A stretch of DNA of 43,979 nt from JACRIM01 sp964605185. Lineage in GTDB: Bacteria; Planctomycetota; Phycisphaerae; UBA1845; UTPLA1. Position 1 is the stretch's first letter; each line of letters starts with the position of its first letter. The notes beneath the pieces were generated by a model, which saw only the letters and a program-made list of their open reading frames with translations, was not told the DNA's origin and ran no database searches. The stretch is taken from NCBI GenBank assembly GCA_964605185.1, contig CAZSBF010000029.1, forward strand, positions 1 through 43,979. Direction: 5' to 3'. Position numbers and translations under genes: made by a program. This document shows positions 1-8,040 of the stretch, one piece after another.

Positions 1-1291
1 CATAGTTAAGAATGAACAAATCGTACTGGTCGCTCGCGATCCGCCGCAGCATCTCCTCCGTCACACCCGCCGCCGACATCTCCGGCTTCTGGTCATACGT
101 CGTCACATCCCGCGGGCTCGCCACGATCTGCCGATCCTCGCCATCAAAAGGCTCATCGCGATAGTCGTTGAAGAAAAACGTCACGTGCGGATACTTCTCC
201 GTCTCCGCGCAGCGAAACTGCTTCAACCCCAGACTCGACACATACGCCCCCAGAATATTCACCATCTTCGCCGGCCGCGTGAACGCCACCTTCACCGGCA
301 GCCCCTTCTCATAATCGCACATCGTGCAGTAATACAGATTCTCGATCTTCGGCCCGCGCTCAAACCCCTGCATCCCCTTCACTTCGCCTTTATCGACGTA
401 TTCAAACGGAAACGTGTCAAAGACAAACGCCTTCGTAATCTCCCGCGGCCGGTCCCCGCGGAAATTGAAAAAGATAACGCTGTCCCCCGACTTGATTCGG
501 CTCTCGGGACAACCGGGACCGCATGTGACCGACGGAGTAATGAACTCATCGCCCTTCATAGTGCCAGATGAGGGATGGTCGTAGTAGTTCACGCATGCAG
601 CATCAGCGCTGTTGAAAGTAGGGAATGCGCAGCATTCGGCGCGTCCTGCCACAAGCAAGTCATAGGCCTGCTTAACGCGGTCCCACCGGTTGTCGCGGTC
701 CATCGCGTAATACCGACCAACGACACTGGCGACCGGATTGATCCCGCGTTTTTCGCATTCCTTTTCAATTTCTTCGATGAACCCTAACCCTGACTGCGGT
801 GGAGTATCGCGACCATCAGTGATCGCATGGATAAACACGCGATCACCAGGGAATCGCAATCGAACGCTTAGATCCAGGATCGCATACAGATGTTCAAGCG
901 CGCTGTGCACCTTTCCACTGCTGCACAAGCCCAATAGGTGAACGTGGCCCCCCGTCGTTCTGGCGTGCGCAAACGCTGCAAGCAACTCCGGTATCTCAAA
1001 AAACGACCCATCCCGAACCTTCCGCGTAATCCGCATCTGCTCCTGATCGACAATCCGCCCCGCCCCGATGTTCTGATGCCCGACCTCGCTATTCCCCATC
1101 ACGCCCGTCGGCAACCCCACATCCTCGCCGCACGTGTGAATCTGCACCCACGGATACGCCGCCCGCAGCCGCTCATCCACCGGCGTCCGCGCGAGATGCA
1201 CCGCATTCGCATGATTCCACTCCGGAAACGGATTGTGCCCCCATCCATCCCGAACGATGAGCAGAAGCGGCCGACGTGCAAGCTCATTCAT
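1..1291 (-). CDS. gpmI: 2,3-bisphosphoglycerate-independent phosphoglycerate mutase (C-terminus cut off by window edge)
   Basis: The product interconverts 3- and 2-phosphoglycerate in glycolysis and gluconeogenesis using two Mn ions and a phosphoserine intermediate. Translating the minus strand from the ATG at 1291 gives about 430 residues with no stop. It opens with a metal-binding VRDGWG, followed by the active-site-serine motif MGNSEVGHQN, then ITDGRDTPP, VGRYYAMDRDNRWDR and NFRGDRPREIT, all landmarks of the alkaline-phosphatase-superfamily iPGM. Family members run 500-550 residues, so roughly the last 100 lie outside the window. A GGAG sits about ten bases before the ATG. The gene is divergent from the M28 peptidase gene. 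Identification is firm; only the missing end is unseen. Confidence 0.95.
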   Translation of the reverse strand, partial: MNELARRPLLLIVRDGWGHNPFPEWNHANAVHLARTPVDERLRAAYPWVQIHTCGEDVGLPTGVMGNSEVGHQNIGAGRIVDQEQMRITRKVRDGSFFEIPELLAAFAHARTTGGHVHLLGLCSSGKVHSALEHLYAILDLSVRLRFPGDRVFIHAITDGRDTPPQSGLGFIEEIEKECEKRGINPVASVVGRYYAMDRDNRWDRVKQAYDLLVAGRAECCAFPTFNSADAACVNYYDHPSSGTMKGDEFITPSVTCGPGCPESRIKSGDSVIFFNFRGDRPREITKAFVFDTFPFEYVDKGEVKGMQGFERGPKIENLYYCTMCDYEKGLPVKVAFTRPAKMVNILGAYVSSLGLKQFRCAETEKYPHVTFFFNDYRDEPFDGEDRQIVASPRDVTTYDQKPEMSAAGVTEEMLRRIASDQYDLFILNY

Positions 1292-1364
1292 GGCGAATTC
1301 TCCAGATGATCGCGCCCAGATTGTAATCCCCCCACAACGAGCCATGTAAAACGGAAACAACGAG

Positions 1365-1418
1365 GCCCACGCGCCAGCACGGGCTTTTCTTAACGCCCAC
1401 GCGCCAGCACGGGCTTTT
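1365..1418. repeat. 24-bp direct repeat pair upstream of the peptidase gene
   Basis: Two identical 24-base copies, at 1365-1388 and 1395-1418, are separated by six bases in the 272-base gap between divergent gpmI and the M28 peptidase gene. Each starts GCCCACGCGCC and ends in a T-run. The 30-base period is about three helical turns. It could be a regulator-binding pair or a genome-wide short repeat; nothing here decides. The rest of the gap holds only a possible promoter. Confidence 0.6.
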
Positions 1419-1495
1419 TCTCCTTCGCCGCTTACCAGCGTACCAGCACCGCGGAACGGCCCCGCATCCCAGCCCTCATTTACGGGCCTATCACA

Positions 1496-1525
1496 TTGAA
1501 ACGAAGCCGCCAAATCGGGTACCAT
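1496..1525 (+). promoter_or_regulatory. possible sigma-70 promoter of the M28 peptidase gene
   Basis: TTGAAA at 1496-1501 and TACCAT at 1520-1525 are separated by 18 bases, about 40 bases ahead of the ATG at 1564. The match is four of six bases at each box, so it is only a reasonable guess. Confidence 0.35.
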
Positions 1526-1563
1526 AGACGCATTCATCGGCGACCATCGTTCGGGAGAGAGGC

Positions 1564-2772
1564 ATGTTGAAACAGTCCTTCGTCATTGTCTGCACACTCA
1601 CCATCGTCGCCGCGTCCACGCACGCCTCCCCGCCCGGTGTCGTCATCTCCCAGCAAGTCGACGTCAACAACTACAAGCACTACCACCAGGACCTGCTGTA
1701 CACCTACACCGGCCACAGCCGCGGCCTCGGCGGCGCCCAGCACGACCTCGCCCGCGACAACATCAAGAACGAGCTAATGTCCTTCGGTCTCTCCGTCGCC
1801 CTCGAACCATTCGTCTACGTCGCCACCACTTACCACAACGTCGTCGCCACCCAGCCCGGCACCGACAACCCCACGCAAACCGTCGTCATCGGCGCCCACT
1901 TCGACAGCGTCAACTGCCCCGGCTCCGACGACAACGCCACCGGCACGGCCATGGTCATGGAGCTCGCCCGCATCCTCTCACAACACCGCTCGAGCAGGCA
2001 ACTCCGCTTCGTCGCTTGGGATCGCGAAGAGCAGGGCCGCCGCGGCAGCATCGCCTACGTCGCAGCCCACGGCGCGGATAACACCGTCATGGCCGTCACC
2101 GCCGACATGGTCGGCCACGACAGCGGCGCCTACGGCATGGACCTTTACAGCAAAGCGACATCATCCGCCGTTACAAACGGCGTCGCCGCTGCAATCACCA
2201 CCTACGGCAACGGCCTCACCCCTTTCACCAACTTCGGTAACTTCAGCTTCAGCGATCACTGGTCATTCGAGAACGTCGGCATCCCCGCCGTCGTCATCAT
2301 CGAACGCTGCTACACCTGCAACGCGAACTACCACACCGTCAACGACAAGACCGATTTCTCCCCGACCTACATTGACTACGACATGATCGCCGACCTCACC
2401 CGCAGCGTCGCAGGCTACCTCGTCGACACCGTCCCTCTCTCCCTCTGGGGCGACAAAGACAACGACGGCGACGTGGATGACACCGACTTCACCGAATTCC
2501 GAAACTGCTTCGGCAGCCCCGCCGCCCCGAGTTGCTACGCCTTTGATAAGAACATGAGCGGCGCCATCGACTGCACCGACTGGGCCGACTTCAAAGCCGC
2601 CCACCTCACCAGCCAAGGCCGCATCCCCCTGCTCTCCCCGGGCGACTTCGCCAACGTCATCCTCCAGATCGACACCACACCATCCAAAGTCTGCGCCTGC
2701 GACCTAAACCCCGACACCATCCTCGACGGCCTCGACGTACAAGCCTACGTCGCCGCCGCCACCGCACCGTAA
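1564..2772 (+). CDS. secreted M28 family zinc metallopeptidase with dockerin-like C-terminus
   Basis: This is a likely exported aminopeptidase of peptidase family M28, 402 residues. Residues 1-22 form a signal peptide ending HAS. The family's di-zinc ligands are visible in order: H112 in GAHFD, D123 in SDDNATG, E155/E156 in DREEQ, D181 in TADMVGH, and H257 in NYHTVND. Residues 295-345 hold EF-hand-like DKDNDGDVDDTD and a second Asp-rich loop, and the last 25 residues (CDLNPD...GLDVQAYV) form another dockerin-like loop common at planctomycete C-termini. A GGGAGAG ribosome-binding site precedes the ATG. The Asp-rich loops probably bind calcium. The substrate is unknown; there is no cellulosome context. 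Confidence 0.9.
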   Translation: MLKQSFVIVCTLTIVAASTHASPPGVVISQQVDVNNYKHYHQDLLYTYTGHSRGLGGAQHDLARDNIKNELMSFGLSVALEPFVYVATTYHNVVATQPGTDNPTQTVVIGAHFDSVNCPGSDDNATGTAMVMELARILSQHRSSRQLRFVAWDREEQGRRGSIAYVAAHGADNTVMAVTADMVGHDSGAYGMDLYSKATSSAVTNGVAAAITTYGNGLTPFTNFGNFSFSDHWSFENVGIPAVVIIERCYTCNANYHTVNDKTDFSPTYIDYDMIADLTRSVAGYLVDTVPLSLWGDKDNDGDVDDTDFTEFRNCFGSPAAPSCYAFDKNMSGAIDCTDWADFKAAHLTSQGRIPLLSPGDFANVILQIDTTPSKVCACDLNPDTILDGLDVQAYVAAATAP

Positions 2773-2847
2773 GCCCCAAGATTGCAGCCTGATACCAAAA
2801 GTGCTCTCCTTCCAAGGTGCCTCCCGAATTTCAACAGCGCATTCCAA

Positions 2848-3258
2848 GCACCAACGGTGCGCCCTAGCCCCAGCCCAGGGCAACGCCCTGGGTACAGATC
2901 GCCAAGTGCATCCAAGCCCTGAAAGGGCGCCCTAACTCTCTGCCACTCGTGCGAGCCCGCTCGTGCGAGTCGAAGAGTCGCCTCGGAGACAATCCTTTCT
3001 CGCACGCACCCCGATGGGAGTCCTTTCCCACGCACTTCTCTCTCGTCCGTAGGGCGCACGATGATTGCCAAGCTTGCCCGCCACGGCGGGTGACTTTAGT
3101 CACTGGTTGATACCACTTTTCATATTCGCGTCCGGAGGACGAACGACTCACACCACCAGCACGCGCGGACCACGCAATCCCGTGAAAACACCATCACAAC
3201 AAATGCCCTAACAGGGCAACGGAACCCAGCCCGGGGTTGGGCAAAGCCCTACCCCGGG
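2848..3258. repeat. cluster of short GC-rich hairpins in a gene-free stretch
   Basis: No convincing gene lies between 2773 and 3453. Instead there is a run of short perfect or near-perfect inverted repeats with three-base loops: 2848-2860 (GCACC/GGTGC), 2874-2892 (CCCAGGGC/GCCCTGGG), 2916-2928 (GCCCT/AGGGC), 3205-3217 (GCCCT/AGGGC) and 3230-3258 (CCCGGGG...CCCCGGG). Loops are AAC, GAA or AAA. The pattern resembles REP-like palindromes, which in many bacteria are mobilised by IS200-type Y1 transposases; one such gene lies 0.9 kb away. Open reading frames through this stretch look like translated repeat. Confidence 0.7.
2967..2999 (+). repeat. repeat copy A, matching 43487-43519
   Basis: These 33 bases match 43487-43519 at 28 positions in the same orientation (core AGTCGCC..GGAGACAATCC). 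In both places a GCCCGCC(A/G)CGGCGGG palindrome follows within 100 bases (3073-3090 here). This indicates a dispersed repeat family. Confidence 0.6.
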
Positions 3259-3368
3259 TCACCGCACACCCACCCTCGCACCACCCTGAAAAGGTGGAGG
3301 AGAATCCGCCAGAATCGACGCAATCTGCAAACGATTGAAACATCTAAGCCACCGCACCATCGCCCGAT

Positions 3369-3398
3369 TTGCAATTCCTACTCCACATTAGGTACAAT
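3369..3398 (+). promoter_or_regulatory. probable promoter of the truncated gene at 3454
   Basis: TTGCAA at 3369-3374 and TACAAT at 3393-3398 are spaced by 18 bases, with the downstream start codon at 3454. Both boxes match consensus at four or five positions. The broken gene therefore still has a plausible promoter. Confidence 0.45.
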
Positions 3399-3453
3399 CT
3401 AGGCGCAACGATTTGCAGCCTCTTAATGCCGATTCAATCTTCCGGAAACGCAA

Positions 3454-3903
3454 ATGAGAATCTCTCGGGCAATCACTGTTCTTGCATTCACAATGGGAGT
3501 CTTCATTGGGTCGCCAAGCCTTTCACAAGCGCAATGCGAGTACGACTGGCGTCCGGGCAATGGTGTCCCAGGGGTCAAAGGAACAGTTCGAGCGATCACA
3601 ACTTGGGATCCCGATGGTGCCGGAGGGAAGCCTGAGATGTTGGTCGTCGGAGGCGAACTAACTCAGGCTGGCGGAATGCCTGTCAATCGCATCGCTGCCT
3701 GGGACGGCGAACTGTGGCATGCACAGGGTGCCGGGTTTGGTTAAATAGGGGGTTAAATAGTGGTCATTCTACTTTTCTCCGTCGACGCCCTCGTAAACTT
3801 CGCCCCCATCTCCGCTCCCCTTTGCGCCTTCGACCTCACCAACGAAGGAACCGTCACCCCCGACGACATCCCCCCCTTCGTCACCCGCCTCCTCAGCGAA
3901 TAA
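3454..3903 (+). pseudogene. truncated secreted repeat protein with a dockerin-like remnant
   Basis: The open part (3454-3744, 96 residues) starts with a signal peptide (residues 1 to about 26, ending SQAQ). It continues into one copy of a repeat of the type LVVGGELTQAGG..VNRIAAWDG, familiar from large planctomycete secreted beta-propeller-like proteins, and then stops. After TAA at 3742 and another in-frame TAA at 3754, the same frame reads from 3757 to TAA at 3901 and ends CAFDLTNEGTVTPDDIPPFV, which is a dockerin-like C-terminus. So the N- and C-terminal ends of a once larger protein survive in one frame while the middle is gone. A 10-bp direct repeat, GGTTAAATAG (3739-3748 and 3752-3761), marks the junction. 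A short truncated secreted peptide could still be made. Confidence 0.6.
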
Positions 3904-4059
3904 TCCCGTCGCCTCCCAGCGTCCGGCATGCGCTCGGAGGGTGCGGTTGTACTCAACCCACCATAATCGACGTCCACGCGAATCCTCGAACCCAAAGCCG
4001 CTCCTCGGCCCCTGAGAATTCTTCCTTGCCTTAGCCATTCCCAATACTATAGTAATCAA

Positions 4060-4686
4060 CCACGCCCATAGGGCGTGGCTTTAGGAGGCCCCCCAAAGGG
4101 GGGCGTTCACGTTGGGAAGGCCCCGCCGGGGCCGTTGGACACGTTTACTTCAAATCGAGATCACCTTGTTGACTCTCAAGCTGTTCCTGTTCGCGGATGT
4201 ACGTCTTGATCGTCTCTTCATCCGCACCCACGGTGCTGACCCAGTACCCGGTCGACCAGAAGTGCAGCCCCGTCATCCGACGTTGACCCATCAGCTCCCG
4301 GTGAATCCGCACCGCGCTCTTGCCTTTCAAAAAACCCAGCGTGTGCGACACGCTGTACTTCGGCGGGATGCTCAGGCACAAGTGGATATGGTCCGGCATC
4401 GCCCGGCCCTCAATCAACACCACCCCGCGCTGGCGGCACAGGTCTCGCAATATCGCGCCTATCCGCCGACGCATCCCTCCGTAGAATACCTTCTGCCGGT
4501 ACTTCGGCATGATCACCACGTGATACTTACACTCCCATCGTACATGGGACAAACTCTGCCAATCGTGCATCTTGGTTCTCCTGGTTGTGGAACCCCGAAA
4601 GGGCCTTCCCACTGGGAGAACTTACGCACCATCCATACACGACGGAACGGTCCAAACCTCTTCTCGTCCTCGGCCACAGGCCGAGG
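4060..4686 (-). mobile_element. IS200-type insertion sequence (approximate limits)
   Basis: The element contains a single Y1 transposase gene and is bracketed by matching subterminal hairpins: CCACGCCC/GGGCGTGG around ATA at 4060-4078 and CCTCGGCC/GGCCGAGG around ACA at 4668-4686. Both have 8-bp stems and 3-base loops and both are followed by TTTAG or nearly so. Two further perfect hairpins lie between the transposase stop and the left hairpin (4088-4104 and 4119-4133). IS200/IS605 elements lack terminal inverted repeats and target duplications and are about 650-700 bp, which fits. The exact cleavage sites were not located. Confidence 0.7.
4145..4570 (-). CDS. tnpA: IS200/IS605 family Y1 (HUH) transposase TnpA
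   Basis: This is a single-strand DNA transposase of 141 residues starting MHDWQSLSHVRW. A GGAGAA lies six bases before the ATG at 4570. Key family features are present: KYHVVIMPKYRQK near the N-terminus, the metal-binding HUH motif in MPDHIHLCLSIPP, LGFLKGKSA, FWSTGYWVSTVG, and a candidate catalytic tyrosine in KTYIREQEQ near the C-terminus. The length is normal for IS200 TnpA and the frame is open, so the element may be active. There is no TnpB or IscB partner. An upstream in-frame ATG at 4612 would add 14 residues but lacks a ribosome-binding site. Confidence 0.92.
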   Translation of the reverse strand: MHDWQSLSHVRWECKYHVVIMPKYRQKVFYGGMRRRIGAILRDLCRQRGVVLIEGRAMPDHIHLCLSIPPKYSVSHTLGFLKGKSAVRIHRELMGQRRMTGLHFWSTGYWVSTVGADEETIKTYIREQEQLESQQGDLDLK

Positions 4687-4907
4687 GTTTAGAAAGTACT
4701 AAGTTAGGTAATGGTTAGGACAGCCGTCCAAGCCTGCACTCAGGAGGCCCCGCATGTCGAAGATCCGCCATGGCGGAATCCGCGCCCCCGCATGCACTCA
4801 CCGTTGCAAGGCAACGCGCGCCTTCCCTTGGCCCCTTGGCCCCTCGGACCCTATCGATTCATCCACGCCAGCAACTGTCAGCTGTTTTTCAAAAACCATG
4901 TCCCACC

Positions 4908-4938
4908 TCGTGTCAGTTTCTCTCAGATCGTGTCAGTT
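4908..4938 (+). repeat. 11-bp direct repeat upstream of the sod promoter
   Basis: TCGTGTCAGTT occurs at 4908-4918 and 4928-4938, exactly 20 bases apart (two helical turns), 70-100 bases ahead of the sod -35 box. It could be an activator site or chance. Otherwise 4687-5009 holds no gene, only a 14-bp palindrome at 4764-4777 (TCCGCC/GGCGGA). Confidence 0.4.
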
Positions 4939-5009
4939 CTTTTGCCAACTGCCGCCAATCCGATCCGCGTCAATCTGCGAAATCTACGGTTTCACTTCCC
5001 CGCACTGCC

Positions 5010-5038
5010 TTGACCCCCCATTTCCTGCGGACTAGAGT
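5010..5038 (+). promoter_or_regulatory. sigma-70 promoter of the superoxide dismutase gene
   Basis: TTGACC (5010-5015) and TAGAGT (5033-5038) are separated by the ideal 17 bases, giving a leader of about 43 bases before the ATG at 5088. The -35 box matches five of six positions and the -10 four of six. Confidence 0.55.
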
Positions 5039-5087
5039 CCCCCCGTTCGGTTCACACGCAAACACGACAAACCCAAGGAGCCCACCC

Positions 5088-5699
5088 ATGGCCTTCTCAT
5101 TGCCCGCATTGCCCTACGCCCTCGACGCCCTCACCCCCCACATCGATGCCAAAACGATGGAAATCCATCACGGCAAGCACCATCAGGCCTACATCACCAA
5201 CGCCAACAAGGCCCTCGAAGCCCACGCCGACCTCGCCGCCAAACCCCTCGACAGGCTCCTCAAAGAAATCGCCTCGGCCCCCGACGCCGTCCGCCAGCCC
5301 CTCATCAACAACGCCGGCGGCCACGCCAATCACTCGCTCTTCTGGGAGATCATGGGCCCCGGTGCCGGCGGCACGCCCGCAGGCGCGATCGGCGACGCCA
5401 TCAAGGCGACCTTTGGCTCGTTCGACGCCTTCAAGGAAAAATTCGCCACGGCCGCAACCACCCGCTTCGGTAGCGGCTGGGCCTGGCTCGCCTTCAAGGA
5501 TGGCAAGCTCGAAGTCTTCAGCACCGCCAATCAGGATTCCCCCATCATGACCGGCCATGCCCCGCTCATGGGCCTCGACGTCTGGGAGCATGCCTACTAC
5601 CTGAACTACCAGAACCGCCGCCCCGATTACGTCGCCGCCTGGTGGAACGTGGTCAACTGGAAAAAAGTGGACGAGCTGTACCAAGCTGCCAAGAAGTAG
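5088..5699 (+). CDS. sodA: superoxide dismutase, Fe/Mn family (Mn-type signature)
   Basis: The enzyme dismutates superoxide to hydrogen peroxide and oxygen in the cytoplasm; there is no signal peptide. It has 203 residues. Metal ligands are H27 in HHGKHHQAY, H82 in NHSLFW, and D164 and H168 in GLDVWEHAYY. Gln149 in the C-terminal NQDSP, with Gly at the alternative FeSOD glutamine position (GGHANH), is the arrangement usual for Mn-dependent enzymes. The ATG at 5088 is chosen because AAGGAG lies seven bases upstream and the protein then begins with the usual SLPALPYALDAL; the frame stays open further upstream but has no family similarity there. The gene ends three bases from the convergent YkgJ-type gene. 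Confidence 0.95.
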   Translation: MAFSLPALPYALDALTPHIDAKTMEIHHGKHHQAYITNANKALEAHADLAAKPLDRLLKEIASAPDAVRQPLINNAGGHANHSLFWEIMGPGAGGTPAGAIGDAIKATFGSFDAFKEKFATAATTRFGSGWAWLAFKDGKLEVFSTANQDSPIMTGHAPLMGLDVWEHAYYLNYQNRRPDYVAAWWNVVNWKKVDELYQAAKK

Positions 5700-5702
5700 C
5701 GG

Positions 5703-6956
5703 TCAGTGATGCCGCGCGTGCGTCACAGCCGCCGGCCGCATGAGCCGCAAACTGGTTCTCGCCATCGCGATGTCATTGAGCTGCCCGCGCAGCCAGCCTT
5801 TAAGCGTCTGGTCATACACCCGCGCCTGATTCGCCAGGTGAAACTCGACGAACGCCAGCCCGCGGCGAATGTGCCCCGCGTCAATGGCCGGCGAGTTCTC
5901 CTCGGCCGCCTCGGCCCGTGCAAAAAAGATTACCGCGTTCACATCATGAATGTGCTGGTGCAGCCCGGCAAGGATCGACAACCGCGTCCCCATCAGCGCC
6001 CGTTGCCAGACGCGTGAATGCAGATAGCGACACAACAGCGCCGTCGATTCATCATCCAACGCCGGCGCAACCGAGTGAGCCAGAACATCCTGGATGGTGA
6101 CGTTGCGACCAAGCACGCGCGACGGATAAGTACCCGACAGGTTCGCGAGCGTCATGAGTTTGGGAATCAGCGTGAGCCGGCCAAGGAATCCAAGTCGCCC
6201 CGTAAGATCGGCCGGCATCGTGTCGGGCTGCAGCGTCGCCGCGAAGAGCATCCGCGTACCAAGTGGAGCCGTCGCGGGATTTGCAAGCGATTCCACCGGC
6301 GCACTCGAATCGATAACATGGTCGGAAACATCGCCGCACTGATTCGCAATCGCCCGCTCGACAAGATCGAGCGAACGCGAAAACCGCGACCAGATGTCAC
6401 CGGCCGCGCCCGATTCAAACAGCCGTTCGATCGAGCCGAGTAGCGCATCATTGTCGGCCATACTGATCGTCATGCGGGCGTTCAACGGCACACGCTCATC
6501 CGCCTGCACCGGCCGCCCCGAAAGCGGCACAACGGCGGCAATGTCGCTCGTTTGATTGGTCAGCAGTTCGCCCGTGCCACGCTGCACGCTCGGGCATGCG
6601 AAATTCAGCGACACCCGCTCATCCACCCACGTCCGGCTCGAGATCAACGGAAACTGTCGACACATCCCCGGCTTGGCCTCGGCCCCGAGTTCCTTGTGAA
6701 TGATGCACAATCCATCGGCGTCAAGAAAAAGACACTTCGTGCCCTCGCCCTTGGCCAGATCGAAAAACCCCGCACGTCCATCCGCCGCCGCGTGATAGAA
6801 CCGTTTGCCCGCGAGTTGTGGATACGTGGAAAAGTCATGCCGATCCAGCGCCGCCGCCTTGTCAGCCTCGATCGACGTCCGCCACGGCTGATTACAACAA
6901 GCCCCGCACGACCCGCACGAGAACCGGGCGTCCTTCTCAATGACGTGCAATCGCAT
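5703..6956 (-). CDS. YkgJ family cysteine-cluster protein with a long C-terminal extension
   Basis: The protein is 417 residues from the ATG at 6956, which has GGAGG upstream. The N-terminal 130 residues carry the zinc/iron-binding YkgJ (FliB-like) cysteine cluster: CGSCGACC at residues 14-21, then KCLFLDADGLC, IHKELG, KPGMCRQFP. The remaining 280 or so residues match nothing I recognise; they are moderately hydrophobic in places but without a clear membrane segment. The family includes flagellin lysine N-methylases and uncharacterised metal-binding proteins; the role here is unknown. A hairpin at 5706-5726 (GTGATGC/GCGTCAC) overlaps the stop codon and may serve both convergent genes as a terminator. 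Confidence 0.8.
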   Translation of the reverse strand: MRLHVIEKDARFSCGSCGACCNQPWRTSIEADKAAALDRHDFSTYPQLAGKRFYHAAADGRAGFFDLAKGEGTKCLFLDADGLCIIHKELGAEAKPGMCRQFPLISSRTWVDERVSLNFACPSVQRGTGELLTNQTSDIAAVVPLSGRPVQADERVPLNARMTISMADNDALLGSIERLFESGAAGDIWSRFSRSLDLVERAIANQCGDVSDHVIDSSAPVESLANPATAPLGTRMLFAATLQPDTMPADLTGRLGFLGRLTLIPKLMTLANLSGTYPSRVLGRNVTIQDVLAHSVAPALDDESTALLCRYLHSRVWQRALMGTRLSILAGLHQHIHDVNAVIFFARAEAAEENSPAIDAGHIRRGLAFVEFHLANQARVYDQTLKGWLRGQLNDIAMARTSLRLMRPAAVTHARHH

Positions 6957-7179
6957 GGCTTCACTCCTCCACTCGTTCAACCAGAATCGTGGAGAGCGCG
7001 TCGGCGATTGGCGAAACCGGCTTAAGCAACGAGAGGTCCCTATGCGACGTATTCCGATAATGGCTGCCGATGGACACTGCGCTCCGGGCCGCCTGTTCGG
7101 ACGCGCACGGCATAGTCCTATCTCATTCCTCACAACTTCTTCATCGCTTCCAAACCCACCGGCGCTACCATCGCTTCGC

Positions 7180-8040
7180 ATGCGTTCCTCATGCAACGTC
7201 GCCTTGATTTTTGTATGGGGATCCTTCCTCTGGCGGCCGGCGGCTGTTGTCGCGGAGACAGTCACGATCCAGCCGGCCGCCGACGCAACGCTGATAGAAG
7301 ACGCCGGCGGTGCCCTGGCCAATGGCGCGGATTCCGGCATTTTTGCCGGCCGCACGGCTCAAGGATCCGGGGCCATTCGGCGGGCGCTCATCCGCTTTGA
7401 CGTTGCTGCAGCCATTCCTGCCGGCGCTCAAATCACCAGCGCGACGCTTACGCTGTACATGTCAAAGACGCGGGCTGCGGCGCATTCCATTTCGTTACAA
7501 CGAGTCCTGACGGGATGGACCGAGGGCATGGCAGCGGGTTCCGGGGCAGGCGAACCGGTGTCAGCGGGCGACGTGACTTGGCTTCACACCACGTATCCAG
7601 GCCTGTTCTGGACCACGCCGGGCGGAGATTTCTCAATGACAATTTCCGCCAATCAAACCGTCAACGCCGCCGGATTTTATCAATGGGGATCGACACCGGG
7701 GGTGGTTGCCGACGTACAAAGCTGGCTCGATTTGCCTTCCGAGAATTTTGGCTGGATTCTGGTGGGCAATGAGGCACCCGGCGTCAGCGCGAAGCGTTTC
7801 GACAGCCGCGAGGCGCCGGTGACGGCCCGCCGACCAATACTGGCCATTACCTACAGTATTCCGTGTACGGAAGCGGACGCCAACTGCGACGGCGAGATAA
7901 ACGGACTGGATGTACAGGCGTTCGTCAGTTCCTTAATCACGCAGTCACGATGTTCCACCTGCGCAGGCGACACCGACGGTGATCTCCACCTCACGTTGAA
8001 CGATATCGAAGAATTCGTAACCGCCATTCTCAATTCCTAG
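7180..8040 (+). CDS. secreted DNRLRE-domain protein with dockerin-like C-terminus
   Basis: This is an extracellular, probably structural or adhesive protein of 286 residues. From the ATG at 7180 it has a signal peptide (MRSSCNVALIFVWG, cleaved near VVAE). A DNRLRE-like beta-sandwich domain follows, with TVTIQPAADATLIED, RRALIRFDVAAAIPAGAQI, SATLTLYM, and later VVADVQSWLD and ILVGNE. The last 60 residues hold dockerin-like loops, CTEADANCDGEINGLDVQAF and AGDTDGDLHLTLNDIEEF. An in-frame ATG at 7042 has a better ribosome-binding site (GAGAGG) but would place 46 non-hydrophobic residues before the signal peptide, so 7180 is preferred with some doubt. Confidence 0.8.
   Translation: MRSSCNVALIFVWGSFLWRPAAVVAETVTIQPAADATLIEDAGGALANGADSGIFAGRTAQGSGAIRRALIRFDVAAAIPAGAQITSATLTLYMSKTRAAAHSISLQRVLTGWTEGMAAGSGAGEPVSAGDVTWLHTTYPGLFWTTPGGDFSMTISANQTVNAAGFYQWGSTPGVVADVQSWLDLPSENFGWILVGNEAPGVSAKRFDSREAPVTARRPILAITYSIPCTEADANCDGEINGLDVQAFVSSLITQSRCSTCAGDTDGDLHLTLNDIEEFVTAILNS

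Noticed and set aside
2745..3151. Minus-strand open frames of 95-108 codons
   Set aside because: They translate through the palindromic repeat cluster; YPGRCPGLGLG-like peptides are a recurring artefact of such repeats.
3769..4059. A 96-codon minus-strand open frame ending at the IS boundary
   Set aside because: Half is antisense to the dockerin-like remnant and the rest shows no recognisable motif; no ribosome-binding site.
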